64,000 nucleotides of DNA, from NCBI RefSeq assembly GCF_042433055.1, contig NZ_JBHLWB010000010.1:44570-108569 (forward strand), written 5' to 3'. Numbering within the stretch: the stretch's first letter is position 1; every line of letters begins with the position of its first letter. The notes beneath the pieces are model-generated. The model ran no database searches and had not been told where the DNA came from. It was given only the letters and a program-made list of their open reading frames with translations. The position numbers were made by a program, and so were the translations under genes. The DNA comes from Gallibacterium trehalosifermentans (GTDB lineage: Bacteria; Pseudomonadota; Gammaproteobacteria; Enterobacterales; Pasteurellaceae). Shown piece after piece: positions 27,087 to 34,825 of this stretch.

Positions 27087-27478
27087 TGAGCTAATTTATC
27101 TTTTAATAACGCAACAATCTCTTCCAATTTCTGGATTTCTTTCTCTTTTTGTTTCAGTAGTTCATCTTTATGAGCGATGATAAGTTTGAGTTTTTCGTTT
27201 TCGCTTACTACTACATCGTTATTCGCATAATAATTTGAGTTATTCTGACTATTTTCGCTAAAAAGACAAAAAAAGCCTTTTTCTTTTGCAGAAAATAATT
27301 CAGATATATTGATATTAAATATATGAGCTATTTGTTCTAGCTTTTCTAAGCTAATTTTTGAAATACCTCGCTCTAATTTTGAATAAGCATTAACAGAAAT
27401 TCCTAATTTTTCAGCCATATCTTCTTGAGTAAGTTGATTAATATCTCGCATTGTTCTAATTGTTTTATACACTTCCAT
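27083..27478 (-). CDS. XRE-family HTH regulator with C-terminal coiled coil
   Basis: 131 residues. The N-terminal Cro/CI-type helix-turn-helix covers about 5-62 (RTMRDINQLTQEDMAEKLGI, YSKLERGISKISLEKLEQIA). A Ser/Asn-rich linker and a predicted coiled coil (about 92-130, ENEKLKLIIAHKDELLKQKE) probably mediate dimerisation. The target is unknown. It is divergent from a lipoprotein gene with a 103-base shared upstream region, so local control is a reasonable guess. Together the two genes sit between nusG and rplK. Such regulators are common in accessory DNA and could also have a phage-derived origin. Confidence 0.8.
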   Translation of the reverse strand: MEVYKTIRTMRDINQLTQEDMAEKLGISVNAYSKLERGISKISLEKLEQIAHIFNINISELFSAKEKGFFCLFSENSQNNSNYYANNDVVVSENEKLKLIIAHKDELLKQKEKEIQKLEEIVALLKDKLAQ

Positions 27479-27581
27479 ACATATACCTGAAGTTTACATT
27501 TTAATACTAAGAGTTGGTGGATTTGTTATAACTAGAAACTAAACTATATCATAAAATATTTATTTTTTAAGTGAGGTTTAG

Positions 27582-28001
27582 ATGAAAAAATATATTATAT
27601 TATCCATTCTATTATCTTTTATATTAACAGGGTGTGTTCGATTTGCACCTTTTTCCCCAAAGCAATTAAATCAAAATGCAAAAGGTATTGCGACGGTTAG
27701 ATCTATTCCTTTTGGCTGTCAATTTTTAGGTGAAGTTGAGGGTAGAGATGGGTATAGAGATTCACACCATAGAATGAGAGCGCCAAATTTATCTGAGGCA
27801 AGAGAAGGTGCCCTTAATGATTTACGTAATAATGCTGCTGAAATTGCAGATAATACAAGAAAAAGAGTTGTATTGAGGGTTATGCAAGAAAAAGCAACTT
27901 GTTTTTCTCCTACAGGAGCTTGTCATCATATGAATGAGTATGAGGCTATCAAAGATTATTCTGCTCTAGGTGCAGTATTCGAATGTGGAAATAGAAAGTA
28001 A
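27582..28001 (+). CDS. DUF4156-like lipoprotein
   Basis: Short lipoprotein of 139 residues. The signal peptide (1-17, SILLSFILTGC) ends in an LTGC lipobox with Cys18, predicting lipidation. The mature part has SIPFGCQFLGEVEG, then an Ala-rich LSEAREGALNDLRNNAAEIADNT-like helix (near 66-90), and ends with two further cysteines in a CFSPTGACHH segment. The pattern matches the DUF4156 family, of unknown function. TAAGTGAGGTTTAG upstream provides a ribosome-binding site. Followed by a hairpin at 28051. Confidence 0.75.
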   Translation: MKKYIILSILLSFILTGCVRFAPFSPKQLNQNAKGIATVRSIPFGCQFLGEVEGRDGYRDSHHRMRAPNLSEAREGALNDLRNNAAEIADNTRKRVVLRVMQEKATCFSPTGACHHMNEYEAIKDYSALGAVFECGNRK

Positions 28002-28016
28002 ATTATTATGAAATAC

Positions 28017-28044
28017 TTGAAAGTAAATAGTAGAACTGTATAAT
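28017..28044 (+). promoter_or_regulatory. Strong sigma-70-type promoter upstream of rplK
   Basis: TTGAAA at 28017-28022 and a perfect TATAAT at 28039-28044, with a 16-base spacer. The predicted start near 28051 coincides with the first base of the following hairpin. It is the only good promoter I see in front of the rplK-rpoC ribosomal cluster. Confidence 0.55.
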
Positions 28045-28050
28045 TATGGA

Positions 28051-28085
28051 AAATACGAGCAAGAATTACTTGCTCGTATTTTTAT
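28051..28085 (+). terminator. Terminator-like hairpin between the lipoprotein gene and rplK
   Basis: Perfect 13-base stem AAATACGAGCAAG / CTTGCTCGTATTT with a five-base loop, then TTATG. It can terminate the lipoprotein gene. It also begins exactly at the start predicted from the upstream TATAAT box, so it could be the 5' end of the rplK leader. Confidence 0.8.
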
Positions 28086-28118
28086 GTCATGCACTATGCT
28101 ATTAGTGTTGTTAACAAC

Positions 28119-28143
28119 GGGGAGCCGAAAGGCGTTATTACCC
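28119..28143 (+). promoter_or_regulatory. L1 protein binding site in the rplKA leader
   Basis: GGGGAGCC, GAAA tetraloop, GGCGTTATTACCC folds into a hairpin with GCC/GGC on top, an asymmetric internal loop and a GG(G)/CC(C) base. This resembles the 23S rRNA site of L1 and the known autoregulatory target in the E. coli L11 operon leader. Excess L1 would repress rplK and rplA here. It ends 18 bases before the rplK start. Confidence 0.7.
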
Positions 28144-28161
28144 AAAACGAGGAAATAAACT

Positions 28162-28590
28162 ATGGCAAAAAAAGTTCAGGCCTACGTTAAGTTGCAAGTT
28201 GCAGCTGGTATGGCAAACCCAAGTCCACCAGTTGGTCCAGCATTGGGTCAACAAGGTGTTAACATCATGGAATTCTGTAAAGCATTTAACGCTCGTACTG
28301 AGAGCTTAGAAAAAGGTTTACCAATTCCAGTTGTAATTACTGTATATGCAGACCGTTCTTTTACGTTCATTACTAAAACTCCACCAGCAGCAGTATTATT
28401 GAAAAAAGCTGCGGGTATTAAGTCTGGTTCTGGTAAACCAAACAAAGACAAAGTGGGTAAAGTAACTCGTCAACAAGTCCGCGAAATTGCAGAACTTAAA
28501 GCGGCTGATATGACTGGTGCAACAGTTGAAGAAAAAATGAAATCTATTGAAGGTACTGCACGTTCAATGGGCTTGGTAGTGGAGGACTAA
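28162..28590 (+). CDS. rplK: 50S ribosomal protein L11
   Basis: Binds 23S rRNA at the GTPase-associated centre and is needed for RelA activation. 142 residues with the N-terminal proline-rich PSPPVGPALGQQGVNIMEFC and the C-terminal RNA-binding domain (KPNKDKVGKVTRQQV). ACGAGGAAATAAAC supplies the ribosome-binding site. First gene of rplKA; three bases separate it from rplA. Confidence 0.98.
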   Translation: MAKKVQAYVKLQVAAGMANPSPPVGPALGQQGVNIMEFCKAFNARTESLEKGLPIPVVITVYADRSFTFITKTPPAAVLLKKAAGIKSGSGKPNKDKVGKVTRQQVREIAELKAADMTGATVEEKMKSIEGTARSMGLVVED

Positions 28591-28593
28591 TCA

Positions 28594-29283
28594 ATGGCAA
28601 AACTAACCAAACGCATGAAAGCAATTAAAGCCAAAGTAGATTCAACTAAAGCATATGAAATCAATGAAGCTGTTGCTTTATTAAAAGAGTTAGCAACTGC
28701 AAAATTCGTTGAAAGTGTTGATGTTGCAGTAAACTTAGGAATTGATGCACGTAAATCTGACCAAAACGTTCGTGGTGCAACTGTATTACCACACGGTACT
28801 GGTCGTAGCGTACGTGTTGCGGTGTTTACTCAAGGAGCTAATGCTGAAGCGGCTAAAGAAGCTGGTGCAGATTTAGTGGGCATGGAAGATCTTGCAGAGC
28901 AAGTGAAAAAAGGTGAAATGAACTTTGATGTTGTTATCGCATCTCCAGATGCAATGCGCGTTGTTGGTCAATTAGGTCAAATCCTTGGACCACGTGGCTT
29001 AATGCCAAACCCGAAAGTGGGAACGGTAACACCAAACGTTGCGGAAGCAGTGAAGAATGCAAAATCTGGTCAGGTTCGTTACCGTAATGATAAAAATGGT
29101 ATTATCCATACCACTATCGGTAAAGTAAACTTTGAAGCAGATCAAATCAAAGAAAACTTACAAGCGTTATTAGCTGCATTAACTAAAGCAAAACCAACTA
29201 CAGCGAAAGGTGTTTATATTAAGAAAGTAAGCATCTCTACTACTATGGGCGCTGGCGTTGAAGTTGATCAAAGCAGTTTATAA
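28594..29283 (+). CDS. rplA: 50S ribosomal protein L1
   Basis: Forms the L1 stalk that guides E-site tRNA release, and represses its own operon by binding the leader hairpin. 229 residues, with domain I split around domain II. GRSVRVAVF, ILGPRGLMPNPKVGTVT and the C-terminal TTMGAGVEVD are visible. Stops 13 bases before a terminator. Confidence 0.98.
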   Translation: MAKLTKRMKAIKAKVDSTKAYEINEAVALLKELATAKFVESVDVAVNLGIDARKSDQNVRGATVLPHGTGRSVRVAVFTQGANAEAAKEAGADLVGMEDLAEQVKKGEMNFDVVIASPDAMRVVGQLGQILGPRGLMPNPKVGTVTPNVAEAVKNAKSGQVRYRNDKNGIIHTTIGKVNFEADQIKENLQALLAALTKAKPTTAKGVYIKKVSISTTMGAGVEVDQSSL

Positions 29284-29296
29284 TCCGCTTTACAAT

Positions 29297-29336
29297 GTTG
29301 TAGGTTATCTCTATAATCTACAACCTTGATTTTTTA
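29297..29336 (+). terminator. Terminator after rplA
   Basis: GTTGTAGGTTAT / ATAATCTACAAC stem with a four-base loop, followed by CTTGATTTTTT. The T-run is offset by several bases, so termination may be partial before rplJ. Confidence 0.7.
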
Positions 29337-29374
29337 ATCAACAATTCTGGTTGGTGCTTGACCTAATTCAAGCC

Positions 29375-29530
29375 TCATCCAAGACCGCAGGGGAAAGAAA
29401 TTTCTTAATTATCCTGCGTAGATGGTGTACAGATAAGAATATTTCTGCTTCTGGCACCGAAATTCGTCCCCGTCTGTATGTCAGATTGGGTTTTTTATGT
29501 CTAGGAAACTAGATAAATGTATTTCAGGAG
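29375..29530 (+). promoter_or_regulatory. L10 leader of the rplJL operon
   Basis: The segments CATCCAAGACCGCAGGGG, AAATTTCTTAAT and CCTGCGTAGATGGTG are close to the conserved E. coli rplJ leader, where L10(L12)4 binds to repress translation. A downstream pyrimidine/TTTTTT segment and the rplJ ribosome-binding site follow in the family order. GCTTGACCTAATTCAAGCC at 29357 may be the promoter-proximal part. Recognised by similarity to the known leader; I did not fold it in full. Confidence 0.75.
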
Positions 29531-29540
29531 CTAAAAGCCA

Positions 29541-30038
29541 ATGGCATTAAATCTTCAAGATAAACAAGCAGTTGTTGCTGAAGTAAGCGAAGTTGCCAAG
29601 GGTGCGTTATCTGCTGTTGCTGCGGATTCTCGTGGTGTAACAGTGGACAAAATGACTGAATTACGTAAATCAGCTCGTGAAGCTGGCGTGTATATGCGTG
29701 TTGTACGTAATACTTTATTACGTCGTGCCGTTGAAGGTACCGCATTTGAATGCATGAAAGATACGTTTAAAGGTCCGACACTTATCGCATTCTCTAACGA
29801 ACATCCAGGTGCTGCAGCACGTTTGTTCAAAGAATTTGCTAAAACAAACGATAAGTTCGAAATTAAAGGCGCAGCCTTTGAAGGTGAGTTCATCGAAGCA
29901 AAAGCTATCGATCGTTTAGCAACTCTACCAACATACGAAGAAGCAATTGCACGTTTAATGGGTACAATGAAAGAAGCTGCGGCTGGAAAACTTGTACGTA
30001 CTATTGCGGCGATTCGCGATCAAAAAGAAGCTGCTTAA
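29541..30038 (+). CDS. rplJ: 50S ribosomal protein L10
   Basis: Stalk base protein that anchors L7/L12 dimers and, as a complex with them, represses the operon through the leader. 165 residues; MALNLQDKQAVVAEVSEVAK at the start and the C-terminal L12-binding helix ending IRDQKEAA. AGGAG is 12 bases upstream. Confidence 0.98.
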   Translation: MALNLQDKQAVVAEVSEVAKGALSAVAADSRGVTVDKMTELRKSAREAGVYMRVVRNTLLRRAVEGTAFECMKDTFKGPTLIAFSNEHPGAAARLFKEFAKTNDKFEIKGAAFEGEFIEAKAIDRLATLPTYEEAIARLMGTMKEAAAGKLVRTIAAIRDQKEAA

Positions 30039-30090
30039 TATTAGTAGTTTATTGGTTTAAAAATTTTACTTACTTTAGGAAACGATTGTT

Positions 30091-30462
30091 ATGTCATTAA
30101 CTAACGAACAAATCATTGAAGCAATTGCTGAAAAATCAGTAATGGAAATTGTAGAACTTATTTCTGCAATGGAAGAAAAATTTGGTGTTTCTGCGGCAGC
30201 AGCTGCAGTAGCGGTAGCAGCTGGTGGTGATGCAGCAGCAGCTGAAGAAAAAACTGAGTTTGATGTAGTTTTAGCTGCAGCTGGTGCAAATAAAGTTGCA
30301 GTAATCAAAGCAGTTCGTGGTGCAACTGGTTTAGGCTTGAAAGAAGCTAAAGACTTAGTTGAGTCAGCACCTGCAACCTTAAAAGAAGGTGTTGCTAAAG
30401 CAGAAGCTGAAGCACTTAAGAAAGAGTTAGAAGAAGCAGGTGCGCAAGTTGAAATTAAATAA
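30091..30462 (+). CDS. rplL: 50S ribosomal protein L7/L12
   Basis: Acidic stalk protein that recruits translational GTPases. The N-terminal dimerisation domain is followed by an Ala-rich hinge (about 35-52) and the C-terminal domain with KVAVIKAVRGATGLGLKEAK. 123 residues (E. coli 121). 52 bases after rplJ. Confidence 0.98.
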   Translation: MSLTNEQIIEAIAEKSVMEIVELISAMEEKFGVSAAAAAVAVAAGGDAAAAEEKTEFDVVLAAAGANKVAVIKAVRGATGLGLKEAKDLVESAPATLKEGVAKAEAEALKKELEEAGAQVEIK

Positions 30463-30487
30463 TTGATATTATTTAATTTTTAGCGAG

Positions 30488-30520
30488 AATGGCTGGTGAT
30501 TTTGTCATCAGCCATTTTGT
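30488..30520 (+). terminator. rplL-rpoB intergenic hairpin (attenuator or processing site)
   Basis: AATGGCTGGTGA / TCATCAGCCATT with a loop of about four bases, followed by TTGTGCCTTT, which is not a full U-tract. It occupies the position of the partial terminator and RNase III site known between rplL and rpoB in E. coli. It probably sets the lower rpoBC level relative to rplJL. The remaining ~190 bases to rpoB hold no gene. Confidence 0.65.
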
Positions 30521-30712
30521 GCCTTTCAGAAACTGAGAGAAATTACCGTTTAACACTCACAGTTTTTTACAAATGAAGTCAGCTTATGACTAAATTTAAA
30601 TTATTGTTTTAATTAATAAAACAATTCTAACGGTATCAATTTTACACTGCCACCTTGTATAATACAGCGAGAGTGTGTGGATTGTGGGTCTGAACAGCAA
30701 GCAGAGGAACCT

Positions 30713-33700
30713 ATGGTTTACTCCTATACCGAAAAAAAACGTATTCGTAAAGACTTCGGCAAACGTCCGCAAGTTTTAAATATTCCTTATTTATTAACTA
30801 TTCAATTAGACTCTTTTGAGAAGTTTATCCAGAAAGATCCTGAAGGTCAGCAAGGTTTAGAAGCTGCATTCCGTTCAGTATTTCCTATTGTAAGCAATAA
30901 TGGTAATACTGAGTTGCAATATGTGGATTATAAGTTAGGTGAGCCTGTATTCGATGTAAGAGAATGTCAAATCAGAGGAACCACTTATGCAGCTCCATTA
31001 CGTGTTAAACTCCGTCTTGTTAGCTATGATAAAGATGCTGCACCAGGCACAGTTAAAGATATAAAAGAACAAGATGTATATATGGGTGAGATCCCATTAA
31101 TGACAGATAATGGTACTTTCGTTATCAATGGAACTGAACGAGTTATCGTTTCTCAATTACACCGTAGTCCAGGCGTATTCTTTGATAGTGATAAGGGTAA
31201 AACGCATTCTTCAGGTAAAATTTTATACAATGCACGTATTATTCCTTATCGTGGCTCTTGGTTAGATTTTGAATTTGATCCTAAAGATAATCTTTTTGCT
31301 CGTATTGACCGTCGCCGTAAATTACCAGCAACCATTATTTTACGTGCTTTGGGTTATACCACAGAAGAAATCTTAAATATTTTCTTTAACAAAGTTATAT
31401 TTGAAATTAAAGATAATCAGTTATTAATGACATTAGTTCCTGAAAGATTGCGTGGTGAAACAGCAACTTTCGATATTGAGGCTAATGGTAAAGTTTATGT
31501 TGAGCGTGGACGCCGTATTACAGCTCGCCATATTCGTCAATTAGAAAAAGATAATATTTCACAAGTTGTTGTTCCTGCAGAATATATTGTAGGAAAAGTT
31601 GTCGCAAAAGATTATGTAAACTTAGAAACTGGTGAAGTGATTTGTCCTGCAAATGCGGAATTAAGTTTGGAAATGTTAGCAAACTTAAGCCAAGCAGGTT
31701 ATACAACGATTGAAACATTATTCACGAATGATCTTGATCATGGACCATATATTTCAGAAACATTAAGAGTAGATCCATCTAATGATCGTCTTAGTGCATT
31801 AGTTGAAATTTATCGCATGATGCGTCCTGGTGAGCCACCAACAAAAGAAGCCGCAGAAAGTTTATTTGATAATTTATTCTTCTCAGCAGATCGCTATGAT
31901 CTCTCTGCTGTTGGACGCATGAAATTCAATCGTTCATTAGATATTCCTGAGGGCGAAGGTAACGGTATCCTTAGTAAAGAAGATATCATCTTAGTCATGA
32001 AGAAATTGATTGATATCCGTAATGGTCGTGGTGAAGTTGATGATATTGACCATTTAGGTAACCGTCGTATTCGTTCAGTGGGTGAAATGGCAGAAAACCA
32101 ATTCCGTATTGGCTTAGTGCGTGTAGAAAGAGCAGTAAAAGAACGTTTATCGTTAGGTGATCTTGACTCAGTAACGCCACAAGATCTTATTAATGCGAAA
32201 CCAATTTCGGCAGCGGTAAAAGAGTTTTTTGGTTCATCACAATTATCACAATTTATGGATCAAAATAACCCATTATCAGAAGTAACACATAAACGTCGTA
32301 TTTCTGCTTTAGGTCCAGGTGGATTAACGCGTGAGCGTGCAGGGTTTGAGGTACGAGACGTTCATGCAACGCACTATGGTCGAGTGTGTCCAATCGAAAC
32401 ACCTGAAGGTCCAAATATCGGTTTGATTAACTCACTTTCTGTTTATGCGCGTACTAATGATTATGGTTTCTTAGAAACACCATATCGTAAAGTGGTAAAC
32501 GGTCAAGTTACTGAAGAAATCGAATATTTATCAGCGATTGAAGAAGGTAACTATGTTATCGCTCAGGCGAACTCAAACTTAGATGAGAATTTCCGTTTCA
32601 CAGATACTTTCGTTACCGCACGTGGTGAACATGGTGAATCTGGTTTATATCGTCCAGAAGATATTCACTATATGGATATTTCTACTCAGCAAGTGGTTTC
32701 TGTTGCGGCGGCATTAATTCCATTCTTAGAGCACGATGATGCGAACCGTGCATTGATGGGGGCGAACATGCAACGTCAAGCCGTACCAACCTTGCGTGCC
32801 GATAAACCATTAGTAGGAACAGGTATTGAGAAAGCCGTAGCGGTTGACTCAGGGGTAACGGTTGTTGCGAAACGTGGTGGTTATGTTCAATATATTGATG
32901 CTTCACGTATCGTAGTGAAAGTTAATGAAGATGAAACTATTCCAGGTGAAGCTGGTATTGATATTTACAATTTAACCAAATATACCCGTTCTAACCAAAA
33001 TACTTGTATTAACCAAGTACCTTGTGTTTCTTTAGGAGAGCCAATCGGTCGTGGTGAAGTATTAGCAGATGGTCCATCAACTGATTTAGGTGAGTTAGCG
33101 TTAGGGCAAAATATGCGTGTGGCATTTATGCCATGGAATGGATATAACTTTGAAGACTCAATGTTAGTTTCAGAGCGAGTGGTACAAGAAGATCGTTTCA
33201 CCACGATTCATATTCAAGAGTTATCTTGTATTGCCCGTGATACTAAGTTAGGTTCAGAAGAAATTACAGCCGATATTCCAAACGTGGGTGAAGCAGCATT
33301 AAGCAAGCTTGATGAGTCAGGTATTGTTTATATTGGTGCAGAAGTTAAGGGTGGCGATATCCTTGTAGGTAAAGTAACACCAAAAGGTGAAACACAATTA
33401 ACCCCAGAAGAAAAATTATTGCGTGCGATCTTTGGTGAAAAAGCTTCTGACGTAAAAGATTCTTCATTGCGTGTGCCAAACAGTGTTTCAGGTACAGTTA
33501 TTGACGTTCAAGTCTTTACCCGTGATGGTGTTGAGAAAGACAAACGTGCCTTAGAAATCGAAGAAATGCAGTTAAAACAAGCGAAAAAAGATTTAACTGC
33601 GGAATTAGATATTCTGGAAGCAGGCTTATTTACTCGAGTTCGTTCTCTCTTGTTAGCAAACGGCTTTAGTGAGGAAAAACTTGCGAAATTAGATCGTATG

Positions 33701-34750
33701 AAATGGCTTGAGCAATCTCTTGCTGATGAAGAAAAACAAGCTCAATTAGAGCAGCTTTCTGAGCAGTTAGATGAATTGCGTAAAGAGTTTGATCGTAAGT
33801 TAGAAATCAAACGTAACAAGATCATTCAAGGCGATGACCTTGCACCAGGTGTATTAAAAGTGGTGAAAGTTTATCTTGCGGTGAAACGTCAGATTCAACC
33901 GGGAGATAAAATGGCGGGGCGCCATGGTAACAAAGGGGTTATCTCAAAGATCAATCCAGTAGAAGATATGCCTTACGACGAAAATGGTCAACCAGTGGAT
34001 ATCGTGTTAAACCCACTAGGGGTACCATCACGTATGAACATTGGTCAGATCCTTGAAACGCACCTAGGCTTTGCAGCGAAAGGTATTGGTGATCAAATTA
34101 ATCGTATGATTAAAGAAAAACAAGAAGTTGCTAAGTTACGTGAATATATCCAAAAAGCGTATGACTTAGGAGATGCTTGTCAGAAAGTTGATCTTAGTAC
34201 TTTTACTGATGAAGAAGTAATGCGTTTAGCGCAAAACTTGCGTAAAGGTTTACCACTTGCTACACCAGTATTTGATGGTGCAGAAGAAAAAGAAATCAAA
34301 GGTTTGCTTGAATTAGCAGGCTTGCCAACATCAGGACAAATTACCCTTTATGATGGACGTACTGGGGAAAAATTTGAGCGTCCAGTAACCGTTGGTTATA
34401 TGTACATGTTGAAACTTAACCACTTAGTAGATGACAAGATGCACGCCCGTTCAACTGGTTCTTATAGTCTTGTTACACAACAACCTCTGGGTGGTAAAGC
34501 TCAATTTGGTGGTCAACGTTTCGGTGAGATGGAAGTATGGGCATTGGAAGCATACGGTGCAGCATACACCTTACAAGAGATGTTGACGGTGAAATCAGAT
34601 GACGTCAATGGTCGTACGAAGATGTATAAAAACATCGTTGATGGTACGCATGAGATGGATCCAAGTATGCCTGAGTCATTTAATGTATTGCTTAAAGAGA
34701 TTCGTTCTTTGGGTATTAGCATTGATTTGGGTGATGAGGAAGCTGAATAA
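30713..34750 (+). CDS. rpoB: DNA-directed RNA polymerase beta subunit
   Basis: Catalytic beta subunit of RNA polymerase, 1345 residues from the ATG at 30713 (MVYSYTEKKRIRKDFGKRP), which has AGAGGAAC upstream. The longer frame from 30677 has a non-homologous N-terminus. The rifampicin region is intact and wild-type at the usual resistance positions: SQFMDQNNPLSE (Asp), THKRRISALGPGG (His and Ser). The active-site segments GDKMAGRHGNKGV and the C-terminal QPLGGKAQFGGQRFGEMEVW are present. Followed after 75 bases by rpoC. Confidence 0.99.
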   Translation: MVYSYTEKKRIRKDFGKRPQVLNIPYLLTIQLDSFEKFIQKDPEGQQGLEAAFRSVFPIVSNNGNTELQYVDYKLGEPVFDVRECQIRGTTYAAPLRVKLRLVSYDKDAAPGTVKDIKEQDVYMGEIPLMTDNGTFVINGTERVIVSQLHRSPGVFFDSDKGKTHSSGKILYNARIIPYRGSWLDFEFDPKDNLFARIDRRRKLPATIILRALGYTTEEILNIFFNKVIFEIKDNQLLMTLVPERLRGETATFDIEANGKVYVERGRRITARHIRQLEKDNISQVVVPAEYIVGKVVAKDYVNLETGEVICPANAELSLEMLANLSQAGYTTIETLFTNDLDHGPYISETLRVDPSNDRLSALVEIYRMMRPGEPPTKEAAESLFDNLFFSADRYDLSAVGRMKFNRSLDIPEGEGNGILSKEDIILVMKKLIDIRNGRGEVDDIDHLGNRRIRSVGEMAENQFRIGLVRVERAVKERLSLGDLDSVTPQDLINAKPISAAVKEFFGSSQLSQFMDQNNPLSEVTHKRRISALGPGGLTRERAGFEVRDVHATHYGRVCPIETPEGPNIGLINSLSVYARTNDYGFLETPYRKVVNGQVTEEIEYLSAIEEGNYVIAQANSNLDENFRFTDTFVTARGEHGESGLYRPEDIHYMDISTQQVVSVAAALIPFLEHDDANRALMGANMQRQAVPTLRADKPLVGTGIEKAVAVDSGVTVVAKRGGYVQYIDASRIVVKVNEDETIPGEAGIDIYNLTKYTRSNQNTCINQVPCVSLGEPIGRGEVLADGPSTDLGELALGQNMRVAFMPWNGYNFEDSMLVSERVVQEDRFTTIHIQELSCIARDTKLGSEEITADIPNVGEAALSKLDESGIVYIGAEVKGGDILVGKVTPKGETQLTPEEKLLRAIFGEKASDVKDSSLRVPNSVSGTVIDVQVFTRDGVEKDKRALEIEEMQLKQAKKDLTAELDILEAGLFTRVRSLLLANGFSEEKLAKLDRMKWLEQSLADEEKQAQLEQLSEQLDELRKEFDRKLEIKRNKIIQGDDLAPGVLKVVKVYLAVKRQIQPGDKMAGRHGNKGVISKINPVEDMPYDENGQPVDIVLNPLGVPSRMNIGQILETHLGFAAKGIGDQINRMIKEKQEVAKLREYIQKAYDLGDACQKVDLSTFTDEEVMRLAQNLRKGLPLATPVFDGAEEKEIKGLLELAGLPTSGQITLYDGRTGEKFERPVTVGYMYMLKLNHLVDDKMHARSTGSYSLVTQQPLGGKAQFGGQRFGEMEVWALEAYGAAYTLQEMLTVKSDDVNGRTKMYKNIVDGTHEMDPSMPESFNVLLKEIRSLGISIDLGDEEAE

Positions 34751-34825
34751 TTCAGCCAATAAGATTAGCGCAAGTGTAGGTTAGCCTACACTTGTATTAA
34801 GTTTAACTCCGATGGGAGCAAATCT

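Noticed and set aside
30075..30308. Ala-rich frame antisense to rplL
   Set aside because: A mirror of the Ala-rich hinge of L7/L12; no start signal.
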